Shown here: positions 1 to 8,599 of the stretch, piece after piece
Position numbering within the stretch: position 1 is the first letter of the stretch
How the letters are laid out: each line of letters begins with the position of its first letter
Assembly: GCF_007992495.1 (NCBI RefSeq)
Contig: NZ_BKAJ01000071.1
Location: 1-61,829, forward strand
Reading direction: 5' to 3'
Source: Reyranella soli
GTDB taxonomy: Bacteria; Pseudomonadota; Alphaproteobacteria; Reyranellales; Reyranellaceae
Length of the DNA: 61,829 bases
Position numbers and translations under genes: made by a program
The notes under the pieces: model-generated
The model's input: only the letters and a program-made list of their open reading frames with translations
Database searches by the model: none
What the model was told of the DNA's origin: nothing

Positions 1-146
1 CCTCCCCCGTCATACGGGGGAGGATAAAGGAGGGGGCAAGCCACAGTCCGCGCTTAGGCCAGTTTCAGATCAGAATGATCGATACTTCGATAGATCACCC
101 CTGGGGCTTTCCCCCTCCTGTATCCTCCCCCGTATGACGGGGGAGG
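1..146. repeat. Family A interspersed repeat, copy 1
   Basis: Both ends are hairpins built from CCTCCCCC and GGGGGAGG around a GTCATAC core (1-23) or its complement GTATGAC (124-146), so the two ends are inverted copies. Inside are the sub-terminal purine tract GGAGGGGGCAAGC, its partner near 108-120, and a degenerate TTTCAGATC centre. Copies 2 and 3 at 22407 and 31863 share this plan. The left edge touches the window end, so it may extend further. It abuts the start of the methyltransferase gene at 165. Confidence 0.85.
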
Positions 147-164
147 AGATGAAGTGGTAGCCGG

Positions 165-836
165 ATGTCCCGCCTCCCCGCCGATCCCGAAGGCTTCATC
201 CGCGCCAACACCGCCCTCGAGGCGCCCGCCATGGTGCCGGAGTTCAAGCTGTGGCTGGCCAGCGAATACGTGCCGATCTGGCAGGCCACCGAGGCGTGGC
301 TGGAGGAGCAGAACATCGATCCGCCCTACTGGGCCTTCTGCTGGCCGGGCGGCCAGGCGATCGCGCGCTATCTTCTGGACAATCCTGACCAGGTGCGCGG
401 CAAGCGCGTGATCGATTTTGCCGCCGGTTCCGGCGTCTCCTCGATGGCGGCGGCGCGCGCCGGTGCGGCGTCCGTGCTGGCGAACGACATCGACGCCCTG
501 TCGCTGGTGGCGGCCCAGCTGAATGCCAAAGCCAATGTGCTGTCTTTCGAGGTCAGCACCGAAGACTGGCTGGCCGGACCCGATGGAGCCCCTGCTGCCG
601 ACGTGGTGATCGCAGGCGACGTCTGCTACGAGCGCGACATGTCGGCGCGTGCCTTGGCATGGCTGCGCAGCCACGCGCGCCTCGGTCGCCTGGTGTTGCT
701 CGGCGATCCAGGCCGCAATTACTTCAGCGCCCAGGGCCTTCTGGAGCGCGCCCGCTATGAGATTCCGACCTCCCTTCAGCTCGAGAACCGCGGCATGCGG
801 GAGACCGTCGTCTGGCAGGTGTTGCCTCACCTATAG
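165..836 (+). CDS. Class I SAM-dependent methyltransferase, ETF-beta lysine methyltransferase-like
   Basis: A 223-residue Rossmann-fold methyltransferase. The SAM-binding motif I (VIDFAAGSG) is at residues 82-90, the acidic ribose-binding position at about D108-D110, and a GDVCYE motif at 151-156, which resembles the D-x-x-Y post-motif of the METTL20/ETFBKMT protein-lysine methyltransferases. Known members trimethylate lysines of the electron-transfer flavoprotein beta subunit; that target is inference here, and these proteins are often annotated simply as methyltransferase or L11 methyltransferase-like. The ATG at 165 lies 18 bases after repeat A1, so the promoter must be inside or before the repeat. 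Confidence 0.85.
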   Translation: MSRLPADPEGFIRANTALEAPAMVPEFKLWLASEYVPIWQATEAWLEEQNIDPPYWAFCWPGGQAIARYLLDNPDQVRGKRVIDFAAGSGVSSMAAARAGAASVLANDIDALSLVAAQLNAKANVLSFEVSTEDWLAGPDGAPAADVVIAGDVCYERDMSARALAWLRSHARLGRLVLLGDPGRNYFSAQGLLERARYEIPTSLQLENRGMRETVVWQVLPHL

Positions 837-902
837 GCAGGCCTAGCCAAGGCCGACACAATTCCTTAACTGTTCTTTCATAATCAATTCGAGTAACACC
901 GC

Positions 903-1649
903 GTGGCCATGCCCAAGGCAACCATCAAGCCACAGGACTTCGCCACTCTTTATGAGGGCTTCACCGCACCGGTGTCGCGCTTCGATTGCGGCCGCAAGTG
1001 CGCGCCCCTCAATGGCGGGGAGCCGGTGTGCTGCTCGACCCAGAACGCCGTGCCGGTGGTCCACAAGGTCGAGTTCGACCTGCTGAAGACCCGCACCGAC
1101 CTGTGGTCGAAGTTCAAGCCCTACGACTATGCCACCCGGCAGATCGTGGCCGAGCTGACCAGCGACTGCATGGCCATCCATTGCAAGGGCGCGCGCCATT
1201 GCGAGCGCGACAACCGCACCATCGCCTGCCGCGGCTTCCCCTTCTATCCCTACCTGACGCGGCAGAAGGAGTTCGTCGGCATCGGCACCTACTGGGTGTT
1301 CGAGGATCGCTGCTGGATGATGTCCAATCTCGAGATCGTCGACCGCGCCTTCGTCGAGCAGTTCGTCGCCACCTACGAGGCGCTGTTCATCAAGGACCAC
1401 AGCGAGTTCACGACCTACGTCGACTTCTCCGCCTCGGCGCGCCGTGTCTATTCGCGCTGGAAGCGCGAAATCCCCCTGCTCGGCCGCCAGGGCGAGCTGC
1501 TGATCGTCGAGCCCTCGACCGGCAACATCCGGCCGGGCAAGAAGAAGGACTATCCCAAGATCGCGCCCTTCAACTCCGAAAAAGAGTATCGTGAGGCGGT
1601 GAAGGAAGCGGGCGGCGAGGTTCCGAAGGAAGGATTGCGCGCCGCCTGA
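903..1649 (+). CDS. Cysteine-rich conserved protein, possibly metal-binding
   Basis: A 248-residue soluble protein with no signal peptide. Cysteines cluster at residues 29, 33, 43 and 44 and again at 89, 94, 100, 109 and 137, followed by the aromatic stretch FPFYPY (112-117). This spacing recalls the CxxxCxxCC proteins (YkgJ/UPF0153-like) thought to bind zinc or an Fe-S cluster, but the match is only by pattern. The GTG at 903 is the longest start; an ATG six bases later (909) is equally possible. It is followed 21 bases later by creA, so the two may be co-transcribed. Function unknown. Confidence 0.8.
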   Translation: MAMPKATIKPQDFATLYEGFTAPVSRFDCGRKCAPLNGGEPVCCSTQNAVPVVHKVEFDLLKTRTDLWSKFKPYDYATRQIVAELTSDCMAIHCKGARHCERDNRTIACRGFPFYPYLTRQKEFVGIGTYWVFEDRCWMMSNLEIVDRAFVEQFVATYEALFIKDHSEFTTYVDFSASARRVYSRWKREIPLLGRQGELLIVEPSTGNIRPGKKKDYPKIAPFNSEKEYREAVKEAGGEVPKEGLRAA

Positions 1650-1670
1650 CCCCCCAGGGAGCAGCGGATC

Positions 1671-2138
1671 ATGCGCCGAACTATTCTCGTCACGCTTCTG
1701 TCGTTGCTGGCGCTGCCGGCGTGGGCCCCAGCATGGGCCGAGGACATCGGCTCGGTCGGCTACCGCTTCAAGTGGCTCGGTCCCAACGACAAGATCGTCG
1801 TGGAAGCGTTCGACGATCCCGACATATCCGGTGTCACCTGCTACATCTCGCGCGCTCGCACCGGCGGTATCAAGGGCGCGCTGGGCCTGGCCGAGGATCC
1901 GCCCTATGCCTCGATCTCCTGCCACCAGGTGGCGCCGATCGACGCCGACAAGGTCGAGAAGGTCAAAAGCCCGCACGAGGTGTTCAGCGAGCGCGCCTCG
2001 CTGATCTTCAAGACCACCCAGGTCGTGCGCTTCTTCGACGCAAAGCGCCGCGCACTGGTCTATCTCACCTACACCGACCGCATCATCGAAGGCAGCCCGC
2101 AGAACTCGATCAGCGTCGTACCGATCGGCTTCCGGTAG
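1671..2138 (+). CDS. creA: CreA family periplasmic protein
   Basis: A 155-residue protein with a cleavable signal peptide (about residues 1-24, ending in a WAPAWAE-like site) and the CreA family core: IGSVGYRFKWLGPND, then DPDISGVTCYISRA and a GGIKGALGLAEDP stretch. CreA is a widespread small exported protein named after the E. coli cre locus; its biochemical role is not established. GGGAGCAG precedes the ATG. The stop codon lies two bases before a family B repeat, which fills the whole interval to the convergent DUF899 gene. Confidence 0.9.
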   Translation: MRRTILVTLLSLLALPAWAPAWAEDIGSVGYRFKWLGPNDKIVVEAFDDPDISGVTCYISRARTGGIKGALGLAEDPPYASISCHQVAPIDADKVEKVKSPHEVFSERASLIFKTTQVVRFFDAKRRALVYLTYTDRIIEGSPQNSISVVPIGFR

Positions 2139-2140
2139 AT

Positions 2141-2247
2141 TCTTGCCGGACCGGGGGCCTCCAGGCCCGCTCATACTCTTCCGGACCGCGAGCCTTCGGC
2201 TCGCTCATGATTCATGAGCGGACCTGGAGGTCCGCGGTCCGGCAAGA
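2141..2247. repeat. Family B cloverleaf repeat, copy 1 (composite)
   Basis: The core runs 2183-2240: outer stem GGACCGC (2183-2189) with GCGGTCC (2234-2240), hairpin GAGCC-TTC-GGCTC (2190-2202), constant palindrome GCTCATGA-T-TCATGAGC (2203-2219), and hairpin GGACCT-GG-AGGTCC (2220-2233). All bases between the outer arms belong to one of the three hairpins. A further shell pairs TCTTGCCGGACC (2141-2152) with GGTCCGGCAAGA (2236-2247) and adds another palindrome GGGCCT-CC-AGGCCC (2155-2168). It exactly fills the gap between two convergent genes, so it may act as a bidirectional terminator. Confidence 0.9.
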
Positions 2248-2251
2248 CCAA

Positions 2252-2986
2252 TCAGTATTTAACCTTCGGCTGGAAGTCGCCACGGCCTTCCGGGGTGACG
2301 TCGAACATGTTCCACAGCGGGTCTACAAGGTCGTTGTGGCGATACTCCTGGCCGGGCTCGGCCGGCACGTACAGGAGCTCAGACGCCCAGAAGTGCCGGA
2401 TCGTTCCGTCTTCTTCGCGCCGGAACACGTTCAGGATCGGCATGTCCCATTCTTCGCCGGGCTTGAACTCCTGCTGGTCGCGCATGGCCTCCGACAGAGC
2501 CGTCGAATCGCCGTAGTAGTCGCGGTCGTAGGTGTTGTCCGCCGTCGACAACAGCCGCAGATGCTGCCAGCCGCGCTGCTTGGCGAGATCCTGCAAACGC
2601 TTGAACGGTGACTTCGCCACAACGACGAGGTTGATGCGCTGGCAGATATGGAGCGCCGCGCCATCCAGCCCATCGAGGAAGTGCGTGCAGCCGGGACATG
2701 GTTCGGCGCGCTCCGGCCCGAACATGAAGCTGTAGACCGCGAGCGTCTCCTTGCCCGGCGCGAACAGCTCCGAGAGCTTGAGGCGTCCAGTCCTGCCGCT
2801 CGGCCGCTTGCCCTCGAAGACATAGTCCTCAGGGATCTCGCCGCCCTTCGGCAGGGCGCGGCGCTGCTGGGCAACACGCTCGATGTGCCGGCGCAGCTCC
2901 ATTTCCTCCTGCAGCAAGGCGTTGCGCGCCTGACGGTAAGAGGTGCTTTCGTTGGGGAAGTGCAGGTGCTCTAGGCTCTGGTTCAT
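2252..2986 (-). CDS. DUF899 family thioredoxin-like protein
   Basis: A 244-residue member of the DUF899 family, thioredoxin-fold proteins of unknown reaction. Visible family features are an N-terminal helical part with YRQARNALLQEEMELRR, the SELFAPG segment, YSFMFGPERAEPCPGCTHF with a CxxC pair, and the C-terminal RHFWASELLY and DPLWNMFDVTPEGRG signature. I chose the ATG at 2986 because homologous sequence begins there; the open frame continues upstream to 3091 without likeness to the family. It is convergent to creA with a repeat between. Confidence 0.88.
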   Translation of the reverse strand: MNQSLEHLHFPNESTSYRQARNALLQEEMELRRHIERVAQQRRALPKGGEIPEDYVFEGKRPSGRTGRLKLSELFAPGKETLAVYSFMFGPERAEPCPGCTHFLDGLDGAALHICQRINLVVVAKSPFKRLQDLAKQRGWQHLRLLSTADNTYDRDYYGDSTALSEAMRDQQEFKPGEEWDMPILNVFRREEDGTIRHFWASELLYVPAEPGQEYRHNDLVDPLWNMFDVTPEGRGDFQPKVKY

Positions 2987-3188
2987 TTCGCCGAAACGAC
3001 CCACGGCCCCGTTCGGTTGCCTTGGGCGTGCCATAGCCACAGCCCAACACTGCATAGGCAATAGCCAGCCCGACGGTGCGGACTTCGACATAGGGGATAT
3101 GCGCCACCACGCGCGACTTGATCAACACGTCGTACACGCCGCCGACGCCCAGGCTGCCATCGGAACAAGGCCTTCATCGATCCACCCG
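2987..3188 (-). other. Possible gene remnant between DUF899 and dioxygenase genes
   Basis: About 200 bases without a convincing gene. In one minus-strand frame (roughly 3160 to 3020) the translation reads SLGVGGVYDVLIKSR followed by a short hydrophobic stretch, which looks protein-like, but no in-frame start precedes it and it runs out of frame into the DUF899 start region. It may be the decayed end of a small gene. Support is weak. Confidence 0.25.
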
Positions 3189-3917
3189 TCAACGATACAG
3201 GAAGGTTCCCAGCAGCACCCAGCGCGCCGCATCTTTCCCGCGCTTGGCGACCAGCGGCGTCGTGTAGTGCCAGAACGGCAGGCGATAGGCCGTCACCGTC
3301 GCCGGCTGCGCCACCGACACGATCTCACTGAAATGACCGGCCCGGCTGTAGACCAGCCATTGGTGGGCGACGCCCTGTGAGCACAGGCTGAGGTGCAAGT
3401 CGATGTAGCCCGAGCGCGCATCCTTGTTCTCGGGATGATGGTCGTTGTGCGGGCCGGCATAGTCGCCCGGGCCGTAGCGCAGCACCTGCAGGCCCCAGCC
3501 AGCAGCGAGGCGGCGGCCCACCAGTGCTTCGGCGAAGGCGCGGAAGGAGGCCGACCGCATCATGCGCGCAAGCCCGATGCGCTCTGCCGCTTTCACGCCG
3601 CGCTCGCGCCGGCTCTCGAAATAGATCGTGCGCGCGCGGCTGGTCTTGGGCAGCAGCTCGCCGTAGTCGTGGCGCATGGCGGAGATGCTTTCAGGCGGAA
3701 TCGGCCGCTCCATGAGCTCGAGCTCGTCGACCAGCGACGCCTCAAGCGCCCGCCGCACGCGCTCGGCCTTGGAGCGGTCGATCAGGTCCGCTTTTGCCAG
3801 GAAGCGCGTCCGGGGATTGGCCAGCGCACCGCAAAGCGGGTGAGCGCCCGCCAGCACCCGCCGGCCCGTAGCGCTCAGCAGGTCCTCGAACTCCGTTGGA
3901 ATGGCCGTCCGCGACAT
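3189..3917 (-). CDS. 2OG-Fe(II) dioxygenase-like protein
   Basis: A 242-residue soluble protein. The C-terminal half has YGPGDYAGPHNDHHPEN, whose HxD pair could be the first two iron ligands, then a beta-rich run and PFWHYTTPL with a possible distal histidine, followed by an arginine in AARWVLLG that could bind 2-oxoglutarate. This order fits the double-stranded beta-helix dioxygenases, but the assignment is by motif only. The ATG at 3917 is preferred over 3941 because GAGG lies seven bases upstream. It is divergent from ubiD with about 95 bases between. Confidence 0.65.
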   Translation of the reverse strand: MSRTAIPTEFEDLLSATGRRVLAGAHPLCGALANPRTRFLAKADLIDRSKAERVRRALEASLVDELELMERPIPPESISAMRHDYGELLPKTSRARTIYFESRRERGVKAAERIGLARMMRSASFRAFAEALVGRRLAAGWGLQVLRYGPGDYAGPHNDHHPENKDARSGYIDLHLSLCSQGVAHQWLVYSRAGHFSEIVSVAQPATVTAYRLPFWHYTTPLVAKRGKDAARWVLLGTFLYR

Positions 3918-4012
3918 GATCCTCAACCGAGATTGCGGCAATCGCCTGTATCACACTGGATAGTTGTGTTGAACCTGTTTGATTCCCGCCGGCCCGGTCA
4001 TTATGGATCGCC

Positions 4013-5530
4013 ATGCCTTACGCCTCGCTTCGGGATTTCATTGCCCGGCTGGAACAAAGTGGCCGGCTGGTGCGCGTCAAGGCGCCGGTCTCGCCGCACC
4101 TGGAGATGACCGAGATCCAGACCCGCCTGCTGGCCGAGAAGGGCCCGGCGGTGCTGTTCGAGAACGTGGTGCGGGCCGACGGCACGCGCTCGGACATTCC
4201 GGTGCTGGTCAATCTGTTCGGCACTGTCGAGCGCGTCGCGTGGGGCATGGACCGCGAACCGCATGAGCTGCGCCAGGTCGGCGAGACGCTGGCCTTCCTG
4301 CGCCAGCCCGAGCCACCCGGCGGCTGGCGCGAGGCGCTCGACATGCTGCCCATGCTGCGCACCGTCATGGCGATGAAGCCGCGCACCATCAACAGCGCGC
4401 CCTGCCAGGAGATCGTGCTCAGCGGCGACGACATCGACCTTGGCCGCCTGCCCATCCAGACCTGCTGGCCGGGCGAGCCCGCGCCGCTCATCACCTGGCC
4501 GCTGGTCGTCACCCAGGGCCCCAACCCGAAAGGCGACAAGCAGGACAGCTTCAACCTCGGCATCTATCGCCTGCAGGTGACCGGGAAGAACACGACGTTG
4601 ATGCGCTGGCTGAAGCATCGCGGCGGGGCGCAGCATCACCAACGCTGGAAAGGCGCCGGCAAGCGCGAGCCCCTGCCCGCCGCCGTCGTGATCGGCGCCG
4701 ATCCCGGCACCATCCTCGCCGCCGTGACGCCGGTACCCGACACCCTGTCGGAGTACCAGTTCGCCGGCCTGCTGCGCGGCAAGAAGGTCGAACTGGTCGA
4801 CTGCCGGACCGTGCCGTTGAAGGTGCCGGCCGAGGCCGAGATCGTGCTGGAAGGCCATGTCAGCCTCGACGACTACGGTGACGAAGGCCCCTTCGGCGAT
4901 CACACCGGCTACTACAACAGCGTCGAGCGCTTTCCCGTGTTCACGCTGAGCGCCATCACCATGCGGCGCAATCCGATCTACCTCTCGACCTTCACCGGCC
5001 GGCCACCCGACGAGCCGAGCGTGCTGGGCGAGGCGCTGAACGAGGTGTTCATCCCCCTCTTCCAGCAGCAGTTCCCCGAGATCGTCGATTTCTGGCTGCC
5101 GCCCGAAGGCTGCTCCTACCGCATCGCCGTGGTGTCGATGAAGAAGGCCTACGCCGGCCACGCCAAGCGCGTGATGATGGGCGTGTGGAGCTATCTGCGG
5201 CAGTTCATGTACACCAAGTGGGTGGTCGTGGTGGACGCCGACATCGACGCGCGCAACTGGAAGGACGTGATGTGGGCGGTGAGCACGCGCATGGACCCGG
5301 CGCGCGACATCACCGTGATCGAGAACACGCCGATCGACTATCTCGACTTCGCCAGCCCGGTGTCGGGCCTGGGATCGAAGATCGGCCTCGACGCAACGAC
5401 CAAGTTCCCCGGCGAGACCAACCGCGAATGGGGCCGCCAGATCCGCATGGATCAGGCCGTCATCGACAAGGTCGATGCGATGTGGAGCGAGCTCGGGTTG
5501 CCGGGCAGCGGGAAGAAGATCTGGCGCTGA
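4013..5530 (+). CDS. UbiD family prenylated-FMN decarboxylase
   Basis: A 505-residue protein of normal UbiD length and layout. Recognisable blocks are [15 protein letters not shown] at the N-terminus, [17 protein letters not shown] in the middle, [11 protein letters not shown] (about 315-325) carrying the catalytic acidic residues of the family, and [20 protein letters not shown] near the C-terminus. The family removes carboxyl groups from aromatic or alpha,beta-unsaturated acids using prenylated FMN made by UbiX. The substrate cannot be told: it may be the ubiquinone 4-hydroxybenzoate decarboxylase or a catabolic paralogue. No ubiX is in the window. Confidence 0.93.
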   Translation: MPYASLRDFIARLEQSGRLVRVKAPVSPHLEMTEIQTRLLAEKGPAVLFENVVRADGTRSDIPVLVNLFGTVERVAWGMDREPHELRQVGETLAFLRQPEPPGGWREALDMLPMLRTVMAMKPRTINSAPCQEIVLSGDDIDLGRLPIQTCWPGEPAPLITWPLVVTQGPNPKGDKQDSFNLGIYRLQVTGKNTTLMRWLKHRGGAQHHQRWKGAGKREPLPAAVVIGADPGTILAAVTPVPDTLSEYQFAGLLRGKKVELVDCRTVPLKVPAEAEIVLEGHVSLDDYGDEGPFGDHTGYYNSVERFPVFTLSAITMRRNPIYLSTFTGRPPDEPSVLGEALNEVFIPLFQQQFPEIVDFWLPPEGCSYRIAVVSMKKAYAGHAKRVMMGVWSYLRQFMYTKWVVVVDADIDARNWKDVMWAVSTRMDPARDITVIENTPIDYLDFASPVSGLGSKIGLDATTKFPGETNREWGRQIRMDQAVIDKVDAMWSELGLPGSGKKIWR

Positions 5531-6598
5531 TCAGCGCCGCATTCCGGTCAGCACGTTCTCCGCGACGAGCTTTCGTCCGACCGCTGCGTCCGCTTCCGCG
5601 GCGCCTCGCGTCGCGCCGCTGATTGCCACCTTGTCGAGTCCGAGGGCTTGCACCTCCTTCAGGCGCTCGATGCAGCGTTCGGGTGGGCCAACAATGGCCA
5701 TGCGGTCGACGAAGTCGTCGGTGAGCGTCGTCGCCTGGCGGGAGTCGCCTCTTGTATGCGCCTTCATGTCGTAGTTGCTGTGCAGCGCCTTGAGCACCTG
5801 CTGGTCACCGGCTGAGGTCGGCACCTCGGTCTTGCCGTGCATCACCGAGAAGCGCGCGAAGGTCGTGAGGCCGCCGCGCACCAGGCTGCGGGCGACATCC
5901 ATGTCGGTGTGGCAGCCGAGATTGAGATAGGCGCCGAAGGTGATGCCGTCGGGATCGAGACCCGCCTCCTTGCGCGTCTTCTTCGCCAGCGCAATGCCCC
6001 ACGTCAGGCGCTCGACGTCGGCGCCCAGCGCGAACATCACGCGGTCGGCCAGAAGGGCGGCGATGGCGATCACCTTGGGGCCGCTGGCCGCGACCTCGAC
6101 CGGCACCTTGGCGCCGCCCGCGATCCAGGCGATGCGGCTCGACGGCGGCGCGTCGTGCAGGTGCAGTCCCGACATCGGCGGCGCCACGTCGGACGGGATA
6201 TCGATGTCGTCGAAGGCGACGGCCTCGCCCTTGAGGTAGGTCTGGAGCTGGCGCAGATAGCGCTCGAACTGGGACAGTCGCGCCGGCGCGCGGCCAAGAT
6301 GGGCCAGGGCCGAATCACCGCGGCCGATGCCCAGCACGGCGCGGCCGCCCGAGACGCGGTTGACGCTGGTGATGGCGGTCGCCGTCGCCGCGGCATGGCG
6401 CGTCACCGAGTTGGTGACGCCGGTGCCCAGCCCCAGCCCGGTCGTTGTCGTGGCAGCCAACGCCAGGGCGACATAGGGATCGCCCGACAGGTTCTGCGAA
6501 TCGACGACCAGCATGCCGTCCCAGCCGGCGGCCTCGATTTCCTGCGCGGTGCGCGCGGCGCCGCGCGCCGAGGCCACGGTGGTCATCCACAATTGCAC
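5531..6598 (-). CDS. LLM-class (luciferase-like) flavin-dependent oxidoreductase
   Basis: A 355-residue bacterial-luciferase-like protein: an early EIEAAGWDGMLVVDSQ segment, the GTGVTNSVTRH strand, VSGGRAVLGIGRGDSAL, and a C-terminal IVGPPERCIERLKEVQALG that is typical of F420/FMN-dependent family members. The substrate is unknown. The GTG at 6598 is chosen because GGGGAGGG sits six bases upstream; reading on to 6670 would run through the operator region shared with the divergent TetR gene. It ends one base after the ubiD stop, tail to tail, so the two converge with no spacer. Confidence 0.88.
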   Translation of the reverse strand: MQLWMTTVASARGAARTAQEIEAAGWDGMLVVDSQNLSGDPYVALALAATTTTGLGLGTGVTNSVTRHAAATATAITSVNRVSGGRAVLGIGRGDSALAHLGRAPARLSQFERYLRQLQTYLKGEAVAFDDIDIPSDVAPPMSGLHLHDAPPSSRIAWIAGGAKVPVEVAASGPKVIAIAALLADRVMFALGADVERLTWGIALAKKTRKEAGLDPDGITFGAYLNLGCHTDMDVARSLVRGGLTTFARFSVMHGKTEVPTSAGDQQVLKALHSNYDMKAHTRGDSRQATTLTDDFVDRMAIVGPPERCIERLKEVQALGLDKVAISGATRGAAEADAAVGRKLVAENVLTGMRR

Positions 6599-6651
6599 GT
6601 CATCCCTCCCCTGCGAGCTTGGTGCGTCCGTTGTGGGATGGACCGGCGGCG

Positions 6652-6670
6652 ATGTAAACTCCCTTAACAT
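6652..6670. promoter_or_regulatory. Probable operator of the tetR gene
   Basis: ATGTAAACTCCCTTAACAT matches the first 19 bases of the operator-like palindrome at 7340-7364 at 15 of 19 positions (shared pattern ATGTAAAnnnCnTTAACAT). It overlaps the TetR start codon and lies in the 70-base region shared with the divergent oxidoreductase gene, as expected for an autoregulated TetR gene. Confidence 0.6.
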
Positions 6671-7307
6671 GAGCTGGAAAAAGCGCGATCGCGAGGAGCG
6701 GGGCTATCACCATGGCAATCTGCGCGAAGCGCTGATCCAGGCCGCGCGCGAACTCATCAAGGAGAAAGGCCCGGCAGGCTTTACCTTCGCCGATGCCGCT
6801 CGCTCGGCGGGCGTCAGTGCGGCCGCCCCCTATCGCCATTTCCGCGATCGCGAGGCCCTGCTGGCCGACGTGGCGCGCGAGGGCTTCCAGCGCTTCGAGG
6901 CCATGCTGTCGACCGGCTGGGCAGGCGGCAAACCGGATGCACTCACCGCCTTCAACAATGTCGGCAAGGCCTATCTCGCCTTCGCCCGCGCCGAGCCCGC
7001 CTACTACGCCGCCATGTTCGAGTCAGGCCTGCCGCCCGATCTCAATGCAGATCTGCGCGCCGCCGCCGATCGCGCCTTTGGCGTGCTGCGCAGCGCCGCC
7101 GATGCCCTGGTGGCCCTGCTACCGGCCGGCAAGCGGCCGCCGGCCCTGATGATGAGCCTGCATGTCTGGGCGATGGCGCACGGCATAGCCTCGCTGTTCG
7201 GCCGCGGCGACGCCGGCCGCCGCACCCTGCCGATGACGGCCGAGGAGCTGCTGGAATCGCAAATGCTCATTTACCTACAGGGATTGGGTTTTCCCCAAAA
7301 AGTCTGA
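6669..7307 (+). CDS. TetR/AcrR family transcriptional regulator with WHG-type C-terminal domain
   Basis: A 212-residue repressor. Residues 12-64 form the TetR DNA-binding domain (GYHHGNLREALIQAARELI, then the helix-turn-helix around 37-58 ending in APYRHFRDREALL). The C-terminal part with HVWAMAHGIASLFGRG matches the WHG ligand/dimer domain class. The start is the ATG at 6669, which lies inside its own operator-like sequence. It is divergent from the LLM oxidoreductase and followed 87 bases later by a DUF2852 gene whose promoter carries the same palindrome, so the repressor probably controls itself and DUF2852. Confidence 0.9.
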   Translation: MSWKKRDREERGYHHGNLREALIQAARELIKEKGPAGFTFADAARSAGVSAAAPYRHFRDREALLADVAREGFQRFEAMLSTGWAGGKPDALTAFNNVGKAYLAFARAEPAYYAAMFESGLPPDLNADLRAAADRAFGVLRSAADALVALLPAGKRPPALMMSLHVWAMAHGIASLFGRGDAGRRTLPMTAEELLESQMLIYLQGLGFPQKV

Positions 7308-7339
7308 CCGGCCCTTGACTCCGCGGGCCACGATGCCCA

Positions 7340-7364
7340 ATGTAAATGTCGTTAACATTTACAT
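7340..7364. promoter_or_regulatory. TetR-type operator palindrome before DUF2852
   Basis: Perfect 9-base inverted repeat ATGTAAATG (7340-7348) and CATTTACAT (7356-7364) with a 7-base spacer containing GTTAA. A second CCGTTAAC follows at 7365-7372, one helical turn and a half after TCGTTAAC. The start codon of the downstream gene is 30 bases away, so a bound repressor would block transcription. A variant of the same sequence overlaps the TetR start. Confidence 0.75.
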
Positions 7365-7394
7365 CCGTTAACGCGCAAACGAGGGAGCCCCGCC

Positions 7395-7835
7395 ATGACG
7401 GGCAGCTTGATGGAACGACTGGACGACATCCCGAAGCCCGCCTGGATCGCCCTTCTGGTCGTGAGCTTCATCCTCTTCTGGCCGATCGGCCTCGCCCTTC
7501 TCATCTACCTGAAATGGAGTGGACGCATGTTTTGCTCTCGCCGTTATGGCCACTGGTCCGGACCTGATGGCCGCGAAGCCCGTCGCGAAGCGCGCGAGGA
7601 ATGGCGCGCCTGGAAGCGTCGTCATCGCTGGGGCGGCCCGAGCAGCGGCAACGTCGCCTTTGACGAGTACCGCGAGGAGACGCTGCGCAAGCTCGACGAG
7701 GAGCAGCGCGAGTTCCGCGACTTCCTCGACCGGCTGCGCGCCGCCAAGGACCGCGCCGAGTTCGACGACTTCATGAACGAGCGCCGCAACCGGCCGCCCG
7801 CCGCCGAACCGCCGGCTCCGACTCCCTCCGTTTAA
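7395..7835 (+). CDS. DUF2852 family membrane-anchored protein
   Basis: A 146-residue protein with one N-terminal membrane segment (about 14-34, WIALLVVSFILFWPIGLALL) and a basic linker, then a long charged, probably coiled-coil tail with the DUF2852 signature GNVAFDEYREETLRKLDEE and FRDFLDRLRAAKDRAEFDD. The family is common in Alphaproteobacteria and has no known function. GAGGGAG precedes the ATG. The TetR-type palindrome upstream and the strong terminator downstream make it a single-gene transcript, likely induced when the TetR protein releases its ligand-controlled operator. Confidence 0.9.
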   Translation: MTGSLMERLDDIPKPAWIALLVVSFILFWPIGLALLIYLKWSGRMFCSRRYGHWSGPDGREARREAREEWRAWKRRHRWGGPSSGNVAFDEYREETLRKLDEEQREFRDFLDRLRAAKDRAEFDDFMNERRNRPPAAEPPAPTPSV

Positions 7836-7850
7836 ACAGCCGGCTCTCCG

Positions 7851-7883
7851 CCCCTCCCGTCGCCCCCGACGGGAGGGGTTTTT
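7851..7883 (+). terminator. Rho-independent terminator after DUF2852
   Basis: Perfect 12-base stem CCCCTCCCGTCG (7851-7862) with CGACGGGAGGGG (7867-7878), a four-base loop and TTTTT directly after. It ends six bases before the stop of the convergent gene at 7889. Confidence 0.92.
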
Positions 7884-7888
7884 CGTGG

Positions 7889-8599
7889 TCAATAGTCAAG
7901 CTTCATCGGCAGCCTGAGCTCGACCGACCGCTCAGCGAGATCGAGCAGCACGGCGAAGGCATAGCGGGCGTTCTGCTCGAGCGGCGCATTGTCGGCGAGC
8001 GCATCGCGCCCCCAGAGAGTGACGGTGTCGGCGTTCGCCTTCCAGGTCGCGGCATTGAGCTCCTCGAGCTGACGCCGCAAGGTCGCCGTCGAGCCCACGA
8101 CCACGCGCCGGCCGTCGACATCCTCGCCCTCGAAGGTGAATTCGAACGGGTTGGGCAGCCACAGCTCGACGTTGTGCACGAGGTGGGAGTAGCGCGAGCG
8201 AAAGCCCGCGACGTTGCTGCGCATCAGGACGGGATCGTTGTCCCATTCCTCGGGCAGGGTGGCCGGCAGGCGCATCGCCGGGTGCTCGGCGTAGGCTGCC
8301 CACAGAACCAGCGATCCGAAGCCGTCCCATCCCGGGCGGCCCGTGTAGTAGGGCGCATCGAGGTCCTCGCTCCAGTCGAGCGGCTGGGCGATGCGGGTGT
8401 CGAGTGACTGGTTGAGCTCGACGCGCCAGGTGAGGATCGCCTGGAGGATTTCCTGGATATCCGGCTCCGGGTCGCCGGAGCCGACACGGCGCCCGATGCG
8501 GAACTGCGTGCCGCGCTCGCGAGCCGTTCTCTCCGAAACATTTTCCCACTCACCGGCATAGTAGCGCGTGAGCGACCCGACATAGACGTCGAGGGCCAT
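7889..8599 (-). CDS. Hypothetical protein
   Basis: A 236-residue acidic soluble protein beginning MALDVYVGSLTRYYAGEWEN. It has no signal peptide or membrane segment. There are several Trp-rich motifs (ILTWRVELNQSL, LDWSEDLDAPYYTGRPGWDG, VELWLPNPFEFTF). I do not recognise the family. Codon use matches its neighbours and the ATG is preceded by a GGACCCCTC stretch with little Shine-Dalgarno likeness. It is convergent to DUF2852 across the terminator at 7851-7883. Confidence 0.75.
   Translation of the reverse strand: MALDVYVGSLTRYYAGEWENVSERTARERGTQFRIGRRVGSGDPEPDIQEILQAILTWRVELNQSLDTRIAQPLDWSEDLDAPYYTGRPGWDGFGSLVLWAAYAEHPAMRLPATLPEEWDNDPVLMRSNVAGFRSRYSHLVHNVELWLPNPFEFTFEGEDVDGRRVVVGSTATLRRQLEELNAATWKANADTVTLWGRDALADNAPLEQNARYAFAVLLDLAERSVELRLPMKLDY

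Noticed and set aside
2203..2247. Short frames that begin MSGPGGPRSGK at several places
   Set aside because: They are translations of the family B repeat reading GCTCATGAGCGGACC-type text and are not genes.
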